This document shows, piece by piece, positions 9,294 to 18,643 of a stretch of DNA of 64,000 nt. The DNA lies in contig JACCER010000012.1 of assembly GCA_013416445.1 (NCBI GenBank), positions 1-64,000 of the forward strand, in the 5' to 3' direction. The stretch is from Alcaligenaceae bacterium. GTDB lineage: Bacteria > Pseudomonadota > Gammaproteobacteria > Burkholderiales > Burkholderiaceae_B. Positions within the stretch are counted from its first letter, which is position 1. Each line of letters starts with the position of its first letter. The notes beneath the pieces are model-generated. The model was not told the DNA's origin. It did no database searches and was given only the letters and a program-made list of their open reading frames with translations. Position numbers and translations under genes: made by a program.

Positions 9294-10463
9294 TTACTTG
9301 CGCTTGTCCAGCGGCACGAACTTCTGGTCTTCCGGCCCGATGTAGTTGGCGGTGGGTCGGATGATCTTGTTGTCGGCGCGCTGTTCAAGCACGTGCGCCG
9401 CCCAACCCGCCGTGCGGGCAATAACGAACAGCGGTGTGAACATGGCTGTGGGCACGCCCATCATGTGGTAGGACACGGCTGAAAACCAGTCCAGGTTGGG
9501 AAACATTTTCTTGGCGTCCCACATGACTGTTTCCAGACGTTCGGCGATGTCGTACATTTTCATGCTGCCTTGCTTCTTTGACAGCTTCTGAGCCACGTCC
9601 TTGATGACCTTGTTGCGCGGGTCGGACACGGTATACACAGGGTGGCCAAAGCCGATGACGACTTCCTTGTTTTCGACGCGGCGCCGGATGTCGGCTTCGG
9701 CCTCATCAGGCGTGTCGTAGCGTTTCTGGATTTCGAAGGCCACTTCGTTGGCGCCGCCGTGTTTGGGGCCGCGCAAGGCGCCTATACCACCGGCAATGGC
9801 GGAATACATGTCTGAACCTGTACCGGCGATAACACGGCTGGTAAACGTAGAGGCATTGAACTCGTGCTCGGCGTATAAGATGAGCGAAGTATGCATGGCG
9901 CGCACCCATTCTTCGCTGGGCTTGGTGCCGTGCAGCAGATGCAGGAAATGACCGCCTATGCTGTCGTCATCGGTTTGAACATCGATGAAGTTGCCATTGT
10001 GGCTGAAGTGATACCAGTAAAGCAGCGCCGAACCCAGGTTGGCCATCAGGCGATCAGCGATATCGCGGGCGTCGGGGGTATTGTGGTCGTCTTTTTCAGG
10101 CAATACGCAACCCAGAACCGAGACAGCGGTACGCATGACATCCATGGGGTGGCTGGAGGCCGGCAAGGCTTCAAGCGCGCTTTGTAGCGCGGCAGGCAGG
10201 CCGCGCAGCTTGCGCAGCTTTTCTTTGTAGGCCTTGAGTTCGATTTTGGTCGGCAGTTTGCCGTGTATCAGCAAGTGGGCGATTTCTTCGAATTCGCAGG
10301 TATCGGCGATATCTAGGATGTCGTAGCCGCGGTAGTGCAGGTCGTTGCCACTGAGGCCTACAGTACACAGCGCGGTATTACCCGCCACAACACCTGAAAG
10401 TGCAACTGATTTCTTGGGCTTGGGACCGGTGGTTTTCTTGTCTTTTGCGTCGGTAGTAGTCAT
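9294..10463 (-). CDS. prpC: 2-methylcitrate synthase PrpC
   Basis: PrpC condenses propionyl-CoA with oxaloacetate. It has 389 residues with citrate-synthase family motifs: [36 protein letters not shown] (catalytic His) and NLDWFSA (catalytic Asp). It is shorter than the housekeeping GltA at 17219 and lacks GltA's N-terminal extension, which favours the PrpC call. Start ATG 10463 has AGGAG at good spacing. It follows prpB by 19 bp and precedes prpD by 54 bp, so one transcript is likely. Confidence 0.96.
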   Translation of the reverse strand: MTTTDAKDKKTTGPKPKKSVALSGVVAGNTALCTVGLSGNDLHYRGYDILDIADTCEFEEIAHLLIHGKLPTKIELKAYKEKLRKLRGLPAALQSALEALPASSHPMDVMRTAVSVLGCVLPEKDDHNTPDARDIADRLMANLGSALLYWYHFSHNGNFIDVQTDDDSIGGHFLHLLHGTKPSEEWVRAMHTSLILYAEHEFNASTFTSRVIAGTGSDMYSAIAGGIGALRGPKHGGANEVAFEIQKRYDTPDEAEADIRRRVENKEVVIGFGHPVYTVSDPRNKVIKDVAQKLSKKQGSMKMYDIAERLETVMWDAKKMFPNLDWFSAVSYHMMGVPTAMFTPLFVIARTAGWAAHVLEQRADNKIIRPTANYIGPEDQKFVPLDKRK

Positions 10464-10482
10464 GTGTGCTCTCCTGGAAAGA

Positions 10483-11376
10483 TTACTTTGATTTGCCTTG
10501 CTGAAAAAGCGCATCCAGCTTGGATTCAAATTCGTGATAGCCGATGCGGTCGTAGAGTTCGTTGCGGGTCTGCATCATATCGATGACGTTCTTTTGGTGG
10601 CCGTCTTTGCGTATGGCTTCGTATACGGTTTCAGCTGCCTTGTTCATGGCGCGGAATGCCGAAAGAGGATACAGCACCATGCCTACGCCCGCACCTGCCA
10701 GTTCTTGTACGGTAAACAGCGGTGTCTGGCCAAATTCTGTGATGTTGGCCAGTACTGGCACTTTCAGGGCTTTGGTGAAACGCTCGTAGGTGGCCAGGTC
10801 GTAAGAGGCTTCCGCGAAAATGGCGTCAGCGCCTGCTTCGGCACATGCTACGGCGCGTTCAAGCGCGGCATCAACACCGTCTACGGCGATGGCGTCGGTA
10901 CGCGCAATAATGAAGAAATCGGAGTCGGTGCGGGCATCGACAGCCGCTTTGACGCGGTCGGCCATTTCTTGCGTACCCACTATTTCCTTGCCAGGGCGGT
11001 GGCCGCAACGCTTGGCGCCGACCTGGTCTTCAATATGGCAAGCCGCTGCGCCAAATTTGATCAGGCTTTTGATGCTGCGGGCAATATTGAAAGCAGAGGG
11101 GCCGAAACCGGTGTCGATATCGACCACCAGAGGTACATCGCAGACGTCGGTGATGCGTCGGATATCGGTCAGGACGTCATCGAGGTTGTTGATGCCCAAG
11201 TCGGGCAAGCCCAGCGATCCGGCTGCAACGCCGCCGCCCGAGAGATAAATGGCGCGGTAACCGGCACGTTTGGCCAGCAAAGCATGGTTGGCATTGATGG
11301 CGCCTATGATTTGCAGTGGTTGTTCTTCTTTGAGAGCCTGGCGAAACAAGGCGCCGGGCGATGCGGGTCGGGTCAT
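10483..11376 (-). CDS. prpB: Methylisocitrate lyase PrpB
   Basis: PrpB splits 2-methylisocitrate into pyruvate and succinate. The 297-residue protein has the isocitrate-lyase-family signature [11 protein letters not shown] with the catalytic cysteine, plus [10 protein letters not shown] and HIEDQ for Mg binding. Start ATG 11376 is preceded by CGGAGA. The upstream ATG (11400) would add eight residues and lacks a site. It is the first gene after the mdh terminator, so it may have its own promoter in the 88-bp gap or rely on read-through from mdh. Confidence 0.96.
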   Translation of the reverse strand: MTRPASPGALFRQALKEEQPLQIIGAINANHALLAKRAGYRAIYLSGGGVAAGSLGLPDLGINNLDDVLTDIRRITDVCDVPLVVDIDTGFGPSAFNIARSIKSLIKFGAAACHIEDQVGAKRCGHRPGKEIVGTQEMADRVKAAVDARTDSDFFIIARTDAIAVDGVDAALERAVACAEAGADAIFAEASYDLATYERFTKALKVPVLANITEFGQTPLFTVQELAGAGVGMVLYPLSAFRAMNKAAETVYEAIRKDGHQKNVIDMMQTRNELYDRIGYHEFESKLDALFQQGKSK

Positions 11377-11431
11377 GAGAGTCTCCGGAAGTGGCTGCAT
11401 CAGCCTGAGCTAAAGGAATAAGTCTTAAAAA

Positions 11432-11455
11432 CAAGGCCCGCATTACCGGGCCTTG
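11432..11455 (-). terminator. Intrinsic terminator after mdh
   Basis: CAAGGCCCG and CGGGCCTTG form a perfect 9-bp stem around a 6-nt loop. On the minus strand it is followed by TTTTT. It lies 9 bp after the mdh stop codon and upstream of prpB. Confidence 0.85.
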
Positions 11456-11464
11456 CTTGTACTG

Positions 11465-12454
11465 CTACGGCAACAGGTCTTTTACCCCGTCGCGCTCTTC
11501 GAGTAGTTCGTTCAGGGTGAAGTCCATGCGCTCACGCGAGAAGGCGTCGATTTCCAGGCCTTCAACACGGCTGTACTCGCCATTGGCGGTGGTAACCGGT
11601 ACGCCGTAGATAATGCCCTCGGGGATGCCATAGGAGCCATCAGACGGTACGCCCATGGTGACCCATTTGCCGTTCGAACCCAGCACCCAGTCGTGGATGT
11701 GGTCGATGGCGGCATTGGCTGCCGATGCCGCTGACGACAGCCCGCGCGCTTCGATGATTGCGCCGCCACGTTTGCCTACAGTAGGGATAAAGGTGTCGCG
11801 ATTCCAGGCGTCGTCGTTGATGATGCCTGGCAGGCTGGCGCCGCCTACGGTTGCAAAGCGGATATCGGGGTACATGGTGGGCGAGTGGTTGCCCCAGACG
11901 ATCAGTTTTTCGATCTCGGCAACAGGCTTGCCGGACTTGGCGGCCAATTGCGACAGCGCGCGGTTGTGGTCCAGGCGCAGCATGGCGGTAAAGTTCTTGG
12001 CGGGCAGGTCGGGCGCCGACTTCATTGCAATATAGGCGTTGGTATTGGCGGGGTTGCCCACGACCAGTACCTTCACGTTGCGGCTGGCGACATCGTTCAG
12101 CGCCTTGCCCTGAGCGGTGAAGATTTGCGCATTGACCTGCAGCAGGTCTTTGCGTTCCATGCCGGGGCCGCGTGGGCGGGCGCCAACCAGCAAGGCGATA
12201 TCGGCATCTTTGAAGGCTTCACGAGCATCGCCGTGGGCAGTCATGCCGACCAGCAACGGAAAAGCGCAGTCGTCGATTTCCATCATGACGCCACGCAGCG
12301 CCTTTTGGGCTTTTTCGTCGGGGATTTCCAGCAACTGAAGAATGACGGGCTGATCTTTGCCGAGCATTTCGCCCGAAGCGATACGGAACAGCAGGGCGTA
12401 ACCGATTTGGCCGGCAGCGCCGGTAACGGCAACGCGCATGGCGGGTTTGGACAT
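11465..12454 (-). CDS. mdh: Malate dehydrogenase (NAD)
   Basis: It oxidises malate to oxaloacetate in the TCA cycle. The 329-residue protein has the Rossmann motif [19 protein letters not shown], the substrate-binding [15 protein letters not shown] loop, and the [11 protein letters not shown] motif with the catalytic His. Start ATG 12454 has GGGAGA 7 bases upstream. The 14 residues before it in the longer open frame are excluded. It is transcribed divergently from gntR, and its predicted promoter carries the shared operator. Confidence 0.98.
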   Translation of the reverse strand: MSKPAMRVAVTGAAGQIGYALLFRIASGEMLGKDQPVILQLLEIPDEKAQKALRGVMMEIDDCAFPLLVGMTAHGDAREAFKDADIALLVGARPRGPGMERKDLLQVNAQIFTAQGKALNDVASRNVKVLVVGNPANTNAYIAMKSAPDLPAKNFTAMLRLDHNRALSQLAAKSGKPVAEIEKLIVWGNHSPTMYPDIRFATVGGASLPGIINDDAWNRDTFIPTVGKRGGAIIEARGLSSAASAANAAIDHIHDWVLGSNGKWVTMGVPSDGSYGIPEGIIYGVPVTTANGEYSRVEGLEIDAFSRERMDFTLNELLEERDGVKDLLP

Positions 12455-12593
12455 TAAGAATCTCCCGTAGATATTGAATGAGTGGTACAGATACAAGCGC
12501 TAGTGTAAATCTTTTGGCTGCTTATACACGCTAAGTGCAGGCACGGGCATACAGGAGTCTGAATGGCGAACGAGCGCGCAGCCGCAGCGCAGT

Positions 12594-12622
12594 AGATTAG
12601 CCAAAATTAAGTTTGCCGTCAA
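12594..12622 (-). promoter_or_regulatory. mdh promoter
   Basis: On the minus strand there is a -35 TTGACG (12617-12622), a 17-nt spacer and a -10 TAATCT (12594-12599). The transcript would start near 12587, giving a leader of about 130 nt. The operator at 12626 is 3 nt upstream of the -35, the same geometry as at acnB. Confidence 0.65.
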
Positions 12623-12625
12623 ACA

Positions 12626-12645
12626 TCTTATATCTTATATAAGAC
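12626..12645. promoter_or_regulatory. Predicted GntR operator between mdh and gntR
   Basis: TCTTATATCTTATATAAGAC is identical over 20 bp to 6901-6920. It lies outside the gntR coding region if the start is taken at 12760. It could serve mdh and also gntR. Confidence 0.7.
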
Positions 12646-12715
12646 AGAAGAGTGTTAGACAGAAATGGCCAAGCATGCGAAAATGGCAGGCGATTTACCT
12701 GGTTTTTCCTACGTT

Positions 12716-12740
12716 GTTGTCTTATATCTGTTGTCTTATA
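12716..12740 (+). promoter_or_regulatory. Direct half sites in the gntR promoter
   Basis: GTTGTCTTATA occurs twice (12716-12726 and 12730-12740), 14 bp apart. Each contains the GTCTTATA half site of the acnB/mdh operator. A possible promoter, TTGTTG (12714-12719), 17 nt, TATACC (12737-12742), overlaps them, which would suit autorepression. The function is inferred. Confidence 0.5.
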
Positions 12741-12759
12741 CCGTATTACTATTGCCCTC

Positions 12760-13527
12760 ATGTCCAATCATCCCCTAACTGATCGAACCGGTTCCGATCG
12801 CTCCGCCAGCAGTGCGGCGTTCAGCCCGTTGTATCAGCAAATCAAGGGGCTGCTGCTGCAAAGCCTGGATCACGGCGAATGGAAACCAGGCGAAGCCATT
12901 CCCAGCGAACTGGAACTCGCCGCGCGTTTCCAGGTCAGTCAGGGCACGGTGCGCAAGGCCATAGACGAACTCGCTGCTGAAAACCTGTTGCTTCGCAGGC
13001 AAGGCAAGGGTACATTCGTGGCAACACATCATGAAGCCAAGGTTCGCTTCAGGTTTTTGCGCCTTACCCCCGACGACGGCAAGCCACCGGTTTCCGGCAG
13101 TCAGATCCTGGAATGCAGGCGCGTGAAAGCCCCCGCCGATATCGCAGCCTTGCTTGAATTGCGCACCGCAGACATGGTGGTCAATATGCGCCGCTTGCTT
13201 TCGTTTGACCAGATACCCACTATCCTGGACGACATTTGGCTCCCTGGGACGGTGTTCCGTGGCCTGACCACCGAATCGTTGGCGCGCTATCGCGGTCCGT
13301 TGTATGGCCTGTTTGAATCCGAATTCGGCGTTAGCATGGTGCGCGCCGAAGAAAAAATACGGGCTGTCGCAGCCACCAAAGATCAGGCCGATCTGCTTAA
13401 GCTTGGGGCCGGTGGTCCGCTGTTGCAGGTCGAGCGCGTTTCTTATACTTATGGGGATAGGCCCATGGAAGTTCGTAGAGGATTGTATGTAACAGAACGC
13501 TTCCACTACAAAAATAGCTTGAATTGA
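12760..13527 (+). CDS. GntR-family regulator, HutC/UTRA type
   Basis: A 255-residue transcription factor. The N-terminal winged helix runs from YQQIKGLLLQSLDHGEW through IPSELELAARFQVSQGTVRKA to LLRRQGKGTFVA. The remainder fits the UTRA ligand-binding domain (ends LLQVERVSYTYGDRPMEVR). I chose ATG 12760 because the longer frame from 12652 would translate the operator-like sequences and lacks family similarity. It stands between mdh (divergent) and sdhC (same strand, 95 bp on), so it likely controls this TCA/methylcitrate block. Its ligand cannot be told from sequence. Confidence 0.9.
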   Translation: MSNHPLTDRTGSDRSASSAAFSPLYQQIKGLLLQSLDHGEWKPGEAIPSELELAARFQVSQGTVRKAIDELAAENLLLRRQGKGTFVATHHEAKVRFRFLRLTPDDGKPPVSGSQILECRRVKAPADIAALLELRTADMVVNMRRLLSFDQIPTILDDIWLPGTVFRGLTTESLARYRGPLYGLFESEFGVSMVRAEEKIRAVAATKDQADLLKLGAGGPLLQVERVSYTYGDRPMEVRRGLYVTERFHYKNSLN

Positions 13528-13555
13528 TTGGGTTTTTTTGCCCATTTGATGCATC

Positions 13556-13571
13556 TCGCCTAAATAGGCGA
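13556..13571. repeat. Short inverted repeat between gntR and sdhC
   Basis: TCGCCTA and TAGGCGA around AA. It lies in the 95-bp gap before sdhC and could be an operator or a weak hairpin. I see no copy of the acnB/mdh operator in this gap. Confidence 0.35.
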
Positions 13572-13622
13572 AAATACTAGTAGCGCTTTGCAATAAATTA
13601 TTTGTTTTAACTCGAGGCCATC

Positions 13623-14036
13623 ATGTCCGATTCAGCTTCAAAGCCACGTCCGCAGTTTCGCAATCTCGGCATACTGCAGATCATGAGCTATCGCCTGCCC
13701 CTGGCGGGAAAAACGTCAATACTGCACCGCATCAGCGGCGCGTTGTTGTTCGTCTGTTTACCCTTGGTCATATTGCCGCTTTTCGCGCTTAGCGTGACTT
13801 CGCCCGAAAGCTATGCAAGCATCCAGTCCTGGGTTGCCAATCCCTTATGCAAGCTGGTACTGCTTGCGCTTATCTGGGGTTATTTGCACCATTTCTGTGC
13901 CGGCATTCGCTATCTGTTTCTCGATCTGCATTTCGGCAACGACAAGCACACAGGGCAAAAAACCGCTGGCGTCGTGCTGGGGGTCAGCCTGGCGCTGACG
14001 CTGGTTTTCGGTCTTAAACTATTTGGGGTGTGGTAA
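13623..14036 (+). CDS. sdhC: Succinate dehydrogenase cytochrome b556 subunit
   Basis: Membrane anchor of complex II, carrying quinone and heme with SdhD. It has 137 residues and three hydrophobic helices. Motif RPQFRNLGILQIMSYRLPLAGKTSILHRISG is the SdhC signature, and the HHFCAGIRYL segment contains the likely heme-ligand His. GAGG lies upstream of the ATG. Its stop codon overlaps the sdhD start by one base (TAATG). Confidence 0.95.
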   Translation: MSDSASKPRPQFRNLGILQIMSYRLPLAGKTSILHRISGALLFVCLPLVILPLFALSVTSPESYASIQSWVANPLCKLVLLALIWGYLHHFCAGIRYLFLDLHFGNDKHTGQKTAGVVLGVSLALTLVFGLKLFGVW

Positions 14037-14419
14037 TGGCGACTCAAGAACGTCTCGGCACGAAACGCCTGGTGGTTGGCGCCCATTACGGCACCATGGA
14101 TTTCATTGTTCAGCGTGTAACCGCCGTCATCATGGCCGTCTACACCATAGTGTTGTTTTTCGGAATTATTTTCACTTCTGAAATGAATTTCGAAAACTGG
14201 CGTCGTTTGTTTACCTTTACCTGGGGGGGGGTTCCTGTCGGGTCCTTGTTGGCTACGCTGGCGTTTTTGTCGCTGGCCTGGCACGCCTGGGTAGGGGTAC
14301 GTGACATCTGGATGGACTATGTCCGCTCCGACGGCCTGCGGCTGTTCCTGCAAGTGCTTACCGCCTTGTGGCTGGTTGGTGCTGTTGTCTATTTCGCAAA
14401 AATTCTCTGGAGCTTATAA
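14036..14419 (+). CDS. sdhD: Succinate dehydrogenase membrane anchor subunit
   Basis: The second complex II anchor, 127 residues with three predicted membrane helices. The ATG at 14036 follows the sdhC stop in a TAATG arrangement. A GTG two codons earlier is less likely. Motif WHAWVGVRDIWMDYV is typical of beta/gammaproteobacterial SdhD, including the conserved His and Asp near the quinone site. Confidence 0.93.
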   Translation: MATQERLGTKRLVVGAHYGTMDFIVQRVTAVIMAVYTIVLFFGIIFTSEMNFENWRRLFTFTWGGVPVGSLLATLAFLSLAWHAWVGVRDIWMDYVRSDGLRLFLQVLTALWLVGAVVYFAKILWSL

Positions 14420-14422
14420 GCC

Positions 14423-16198
14423 GTGGCTGCTGTCAAAAAATCTCTACCGCGCCGCCAATTTGATGTGGTGGTCGTTGGTGCCGGCGGGGCCGGCATGCGT
14501 TGCTCCTTGCAACTGGCGCAGGCCGGCTTGTCCGTCGCTGTTTTGTCCAAAGTGTTTCCAACCCGCTCACACACGGTTGCCGCTCAGGGTGGCGTCAGTG
14601 CATCACTGGGCAACATGAGCGAAGACCACTGGTATTGGCACATGTACGATACCGTCAAGGGCTCCGACTGGCTCGGCGACCAGGACGCCATCGAATTCAT
14701 GTGCCGCGAAGCACCCAATGCGGTTTACGAACTCGAACACTACGGGATGCCTTTCGACCGTAACGCCGATGGTACTATTTATCAGCGGCCATTTGGCGGC
14801 CATACCTCGCATTTCGGCGAAAAGCCAGTGCAGCGCGCTTGCGCCGTCGCCGACCGTACCGGGCATGCCATGTTGCATACGCTGTATCAGCGCAACGTTG
14901 CCGCCCGTACGCAGTTCTTTGTCGAATGGATGGCCCTCGACCTCCTGCGCAACGAAGCAGGCGACGTCCTGGGTGTTACCGCCCTCGAAATGGAAACCGG
15001 TGAAATCTACGTGCTCGAAGCCAAGCAAACTGTGCTGGCAACCGGTGGGGCAGGCCGTATCTGGGCAGCCTCCACCAACGCTTTCATCAATACTGGCGAC
15101 GGCCTGGGCATGGCTGCGCGTGCTGGTTTGCCCTTGCAAGACCTTGAGTTCTGGCAATTTCACCCCACCGGTGTAGCCGGCGCCGGCGTGCTCATTACCG
15201 AAGGTGTGCGCGGCGAAGGCGGCATATTGCTGAACAAAGACGGCGAGCGCTTCATGGAGCGCTACGCGCCCACGCTCAAAGACTTGGCCCCGCGCGATTT
15301 TGTTTCACGCTCCATGGACCAGGAAATCAAAGAAGGCCGTGGTTGCGGCGATGGCAGCTATGTGGTGCTCAAGCTCGACCACCTTGGCGCCGACGTCATC
15401 AAAAAACGCCTGCCTTCCATACGTGAAATTGCCATCAAGTTCGCCAACGTCGATCCCATCAAAGATCCCATCCCGGTTGTGCCCACCATTCACTATCAAA
15501 TGGGCGGCATTCCCACCAATATCTATGGCCAGGTCGTTACGCTGCAAAACGGCGATACCAAGCCGGTCAACGGTTTGTACGCTATCGGCGAATGCGCGGC
15601 TACCTCGGTACACGGCGCCAACCGCCTGGGCACCAATTCGCTGCTCGACCTTATCGTGTTTGGCCGCTCGGCGGGCAAGCACATTGTCGAATCGCATCCC
15701 GAACGCCAGCACGCACACCAAGATATCCCCGAGTCGGCCATCGATTACTCGCTCGACCGTGTCAATAAGCTCGAAACCCGCACTAGCGGCGAAACCACCG
15801 CCGATGTCGGTAACGCCATCCGCATCGCCATGCAGCATCACTGCGGCGTATTCCGTACGCTCGACCTCCTGAACAAGGGCGTTGACGCTGTCGAAAGCCT
15901 GGTGCCTCAAGTAGCAAGCCTGTATTTCAAAGACAAGTCCAAGGTCTTCAATACTGCGCGCATCGAAGCCCTTGAAGTCACCAACATGATCGAAGTCGCG
16001 CGCGCCACCACTAAGTCGGCGGCTAATCGCCTGGAAAGTCGCGGGGCGCATGCGCTCGACGATCACCCCGAACGCGATGACGAAAACTGGTTGCGCCACA
16101 GCTTGTGGTTTGCCGAAGGTAGTCGTCTTGAATACAAGCCGGTGCAAATGCAACCGCTTACCGTAGAAAGCATTCCGCCCAAACCGCGGACCTTCTAA
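14423..16198 (+). CDS. sdhA: Succinate dehydrogenase flavoprotein subunit
   Basis: It oxidises succinate to fumarate. It has 591 residues and starts with GTG, 3 bp after sdhD. The FAD-binding VVVGAGGAGMRCSLQLA motif is near the N-terminus, and RSHTVAAQGG supplies His50, the covalent flavin attachment site. HPTG, RGEGGILLNKDGERFMERY and HGANRLGTNSLLDL are the substrate-site and family motifs. All catalytic regions are intact. Confidence 0.98.
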   Translation: MAAVKKSLPRRQFDVVVVGAGGAGMRCSLQLAQAGLSVAVLSKVFPTRSHTVAAQGGVSASLGNMSEDHWYWHMYDTVKGSDWLGDQDAIEFMCREAPNAVYELEHYGMPFDRNADGTIYQRPFGGHTSHFGEKPVQRACAVADRTGHAMLHTLYQRNVAARTQFFVEWMALDLLRNEAGDVLGVTALEMETGEIYVLEAKQTVLATGGAGRIWAASTNAFINTGDGLGMAARAGLPLQDLEFWQFHPTGVAGAGVLITEGVRGEGGILLNKDGERFMERYAPTLKDLAPRDFVSRSMDQEIKEGRGCGDGSYVVLKLDHLGADVIKKRLPSIREIAIKFANVDPIKDPIPVVPTIHYQMGGIPTNIYGQVVTLQNGDTKPVNGLYAIGECAATSVHGANRLGTNSLLDLIVFGRSAGKHIVESHPERQHAHQDIPESAIDYSLDRVNKLETRTSGETTADVGNAIRIAMQHHCGVFRTLDLLNKGVDAVESLVPQVASLYFKDKSKVFNTARIEALEVTNMIEVARATTKSAANRLESRGAHALDDHPERDDENWLRHSLWFAEGSRLEYKPVQMQPLTVESIPPKPRTF

Positions 16199-16211
16199 GC
16201 AGGATATCGAA

Positions 16212-16928
16212 ATGAGTCAAAAACGTATCGTCAAGTTTGAAATCTACCGCTACGATCCCGACAAGGACGAGCGGCCTTACATGCAAAAGCTTGAAGTCGA
16301 ACTCGAGCCCACCGATAAAATGTTGCTCGATGCCATTATCCGCATCAAAAGCGATGTCGACGACGGGCTGGCAATTCGCCGTTCCTGCCGCGAAGGCGTG
16401 TGTGGTTCCGATGCCATGAATATCAACGGCAAAAACGGCCTGGCTTGCACGACCAACTTGCTCGAACTCTCCGAGCCCATTGTTCTTAAGCCCTTGCCTG
16501 GCCTGCCGGTAGTGCGCGACCTTATCGTCGACATGACGCACTTCTTCAACCAGTACCATTCAATCAAGCCTTTCCTGATCAACGATCAGCCGCCACCCGA
16601 GAAAGAACGCTTGCAAACGCCTGAAGCGCGCGAACAACTCGATGGCCTGTACGAATGCATACTGTGCGCCTGTTGCTCCACGGCTTGTCCGTCTTTCTGG
16701 TGGAATCCAGACAAATTCGTTGGCCCCGCCGGCTTGTTGCAGGCTTATCGCTTCATTGTCGATACGCGCGACGAAGCCACGGGCGAGCGTCTCGACAACC
16801 TCGAAGACCCATACCGTCTGTTCCGCTGTCACACCATCATGAACTGTGCCGACGTCTGTCCCAAGGGGCTCAATCCCTCCGCAGCCATAGGCAAGATCAA
16901 AGAACTTCTGGTTCGTCGTACTATTTAA
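16212..16928 (+). CDS. sdhB: Succinate dehydrogenase iron-sulfur subunit
   Basis: It passes electrons from SdhA to quinone. The 238-residue protein has the [2Fe-2S] motif SCREGVCGSDAMNINGKNGL, the [4Fe-4S] motif CILCACCSTACP and the [3Fe-4S] motif CHTIMNCADVCPKG. It is the fourth gene of the sdh operon, 13 bp after sdhA. Confidence 0.98.
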   Translation: MSQKRIVKFEIYRYDPDKDERPYMQKLEVELEPTDKMLLDAIIRIKSDVDDGLAIRRSCREGVCGSDAMNINGKNGLACTTNLLELSEPIVLKPLPGLPVVRDLIVDMTHFFNQYHSIKPFLINDQPPPEKERLQTPEAREQLDGLYECILCACCSTACPSFWWNPDKFVGPAGLLQAYRFIVDTRDEATGERLDNLEDPYRLFRCHTIMNCADVCPKGLNPSAAIGKIKELLVRRTI

Positions 16929-16942
16929 GGTTTGGGTCACTG

Positions 16943-17203
16943 ATGGGAACGTTATCAGAGCTGGAGCGTGCCCGCCTTCGTTGGCGTGCACGTCGGGGGT
17001 TGCTGGAAAATGACCTGATCATCACCCGATTTTTAGATCAATACGAAACCGATTTAACCGAAGTCGATGTATCCGCCCTGTCTTTGTTATTCGAGATGGA
17101 CGACACCGACTTGCTTGATGTATTGCTTGCCCGCGTTGAGTTGTACGGCGTATACGATACGCCCGATATTCGCCGCCTGGTTGCGCAGATGCAGAAGCTC
17201 TAA
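16943..17203 (+). CDS. sdhE: SDH flavinylation/assembly factor SdhE
   Basis: SdhE helps attach FAD to SdhA. I call an 86-residue protein starting MGTLSELERARLRWRARRGL at ATG 16943. The longer open frame starting at 16655 merely overlaps sdhB. The RGxxE motif (RRGLLE) needed for flavinylation is present. It sits between sdhB (14 bp) and gltA (15 bp) in the same operon. Confidence 0.93.
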   Translation: MGTLSELERARLRWRARRGLLENDLIITRFLDQYETDLTEVDVSALSLLFEMDDTDLLDVLLARVELYGVYDTPDIRRLVAQMQKL

Positions 17204-17218
17204 TTTTTAAGGAAAAAT

Positions 17219-18526
17219 ATGATGGAATTGTCAGATAAAAAAGCCACGCTATCGTTTTCCGACGGTAGCGAGCCTATCGAGTTCCCTGTCTATAAGGGTT
17301 CGGTTGGTCCCGATGTCATCGACATCCGCAAGCTGTACGGAAAAACCGGCATGTTTACCTACGATCCGGGTTTTCTTTCGACCGCATCGTGCGAATCAGC
17401 CATCACCTACATCGATGGCGATAAAGGCGAATTGTTGTACAGGGGATACCCCATTGATCAGCTCGCCAAAAGTTGCGACTTCATGGATGTCTGCTACCTC
17501 ATCCTGAATGGTGAACTGCCCGACGGCAACCAGAAGGCCGAATTCGACACGCTAGTCACTCGCCACACCATGGTGAACGAGCAGATGCATGTCTTTTTGC
17601 GTGGTTTCCGCCAAGATGCGCACCCCATGGCTGTGCTTACGGGCCTGGTAGGCGCCTTGTCGGCTTTCTACCATGACTCCACCGACATCACCAATCCGCA
17701 TCATCGGCATGTGTCGGCCATACGCCTGATCGCCAAAATGCCAACCTTGGTGGCCATGGCCTATAAGCATTCGCAGGGCCAGCCTCTAATCTACCCGCAG
17801 AACAATCTGTCGTATGCTGGTAATTTCCTGCGCATGATGTTTGCCAACCCCTGCGAAGATTACGTGGTCAACCCCGTGGTCGAGCGGGCGCTTGATCGCA
17901 TCTTCCTGCTGCACGCCGACCACGAACAAAACGCCTCCACTTCTACCGTGCGCCTGTGCGGTTCCTCGGGCACCAACCCGTTTGCGGCTATTGCCGCAGG
18001 CGTGGGCTGCTTGTGGGGTCCTGCACATGGTGGCGCCAACGAAGCTTGCCTGCAAATGCTCGAAGACTTGCAGGCAAATGGCGGCCTTGAAAAAGTCGGC
18101 GAATTCATGGAAAAGGTGAAAGACAAGAATTCGGGCGTGCGCCTGATGGGCTTTGGCCATCGTGTCTATAAAAACTACGATCCTCGCGCCAAGCTGATGC
18201 AGGAAACCTGCAAAGAAGTCTTGTCGTCTTTGGGCCTGGAAAACGACCCTTTGTTCAAGTTGGCCATGGAAGTCGAGCGCATTGCGCTTGAAGACCCTTA
18301 CTTCGTAGAACGCAAGCTGTACCCGAACGTTGACTTTTATTCGGGTATCGTGCAACGTGCCATTGGCATTCCCACTGCGTTGTTCACAGCCATTTTTGCA
18401 TTGGCGCGTACAGTAGGCTGGATTGCCCAATGGAACGAAATGCTTTCCGATCCTGAATACAAAATCGGTCGCCCGCGTCAGTTGTACATGGGTTCGGTAT
18501 CGCGCGATGTGCCTGTTAACCGCTGA
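17219..18526 (+). CDS. gltA: Citrate synthase
   Basis: It condenses acetyl-CoA with oxaloacetate. The 435-residue hexameric-type enzyme has the N-terminal domain that distinguishes GltA from PrpC. Catalytic motifs: GPAHGGANE (His), [14 protein letters not shown] (His) and PNVDFYSGI (Asp). AAGGA precedes ATG 17219. A second ATG follows at once, so the start could be one codon later. It is the last gene of sdhCDABE-gltA and ends at a bidirectional terminator. Confidence 0.98.
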   Translation: MMELSDKKATLSFSDGSEPIEFPVYKGSVGPDVIDIRKLYGKTGMFTYDPGFLSTASCESAITYIDGDKGELLYRGYPIDQLAKSCDFMDVCYLILNGELPDGNQKAEFDTLVTRHTMVNEQMHVFLRGFRQDAHPMAVLTGLVGALSAFYHDSTDITNPHHRHVSAIRLIAKMPTLVAMAYKHSQGQPLIYPQNNLSYAGNFLRMMFANPCEDYVVNPVVERALDRIFLLHADHEQNASTSTVRLCGSSGTNPFAAIAAGVGCLWGPAHGGANEACLQMLEDLQANGGLEKVGEFMEKVKDKNSGVRLMGFGHRVYKNYDPRAKLMQETCKEVLSSLGLENDPLFKLAMEVERIALEDPYFVERKLYPNVDFYSGIVQRAIGIPTALFTAIFALARTVGWIAQWNEMLSDPEYKIGRPRQLYMGSVSRDVPVNR

Positions 18527-18537
18527 TATCTTGGTCC

Positions 18538-18578
18538 GTAGGCCAGATTAGCGTCGCCAGGCGCATAATCCGGCAAAA
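18538..18578 (+). repeat. REP-like palindrome
   Basis: It begins GTAGGCCAGATTAGCG and ends GCATAATCCGGCAAAA, with GTCGCCAG between. It has the GTAG head, lies 12 bp after the gltA stop codon and is just upstream of the terminator. Confidence 0.75.
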
Positions 18579-18590
18579 CACCGCCTTGAA

Positions 18591-18619
18591 AAACCCCATG
18601 CATAAAACACATGGGGTTT
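18591..18619. terminator. Bidirectional intrinsic terminator between gltA and maeB
   Basis: AAACCCCATG and CATGGGGTTT form a 10-bp stem around 9 nt. It is followed by a T run on the plus strand (after gltA) and has TTTTTC on the minus strand (after maeB). Confidence 0.9.
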
Positions 18620-18643
18620 TTTTATTGGACCAATCTACGGTTG

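Noticed and set aside
12652-12759. N-terminal extension of the GntR protein
   Set aside because: It would translate operator-like repeats into a hydrophobic stretch outside the known domain. ATG 12760 begins just before the winged helix.
16655-16942. Longer SdhE start
   Set aside because: The extra residues are an out-of-frame reading of sdhB. The real SdhE begins at MGTLSEL.
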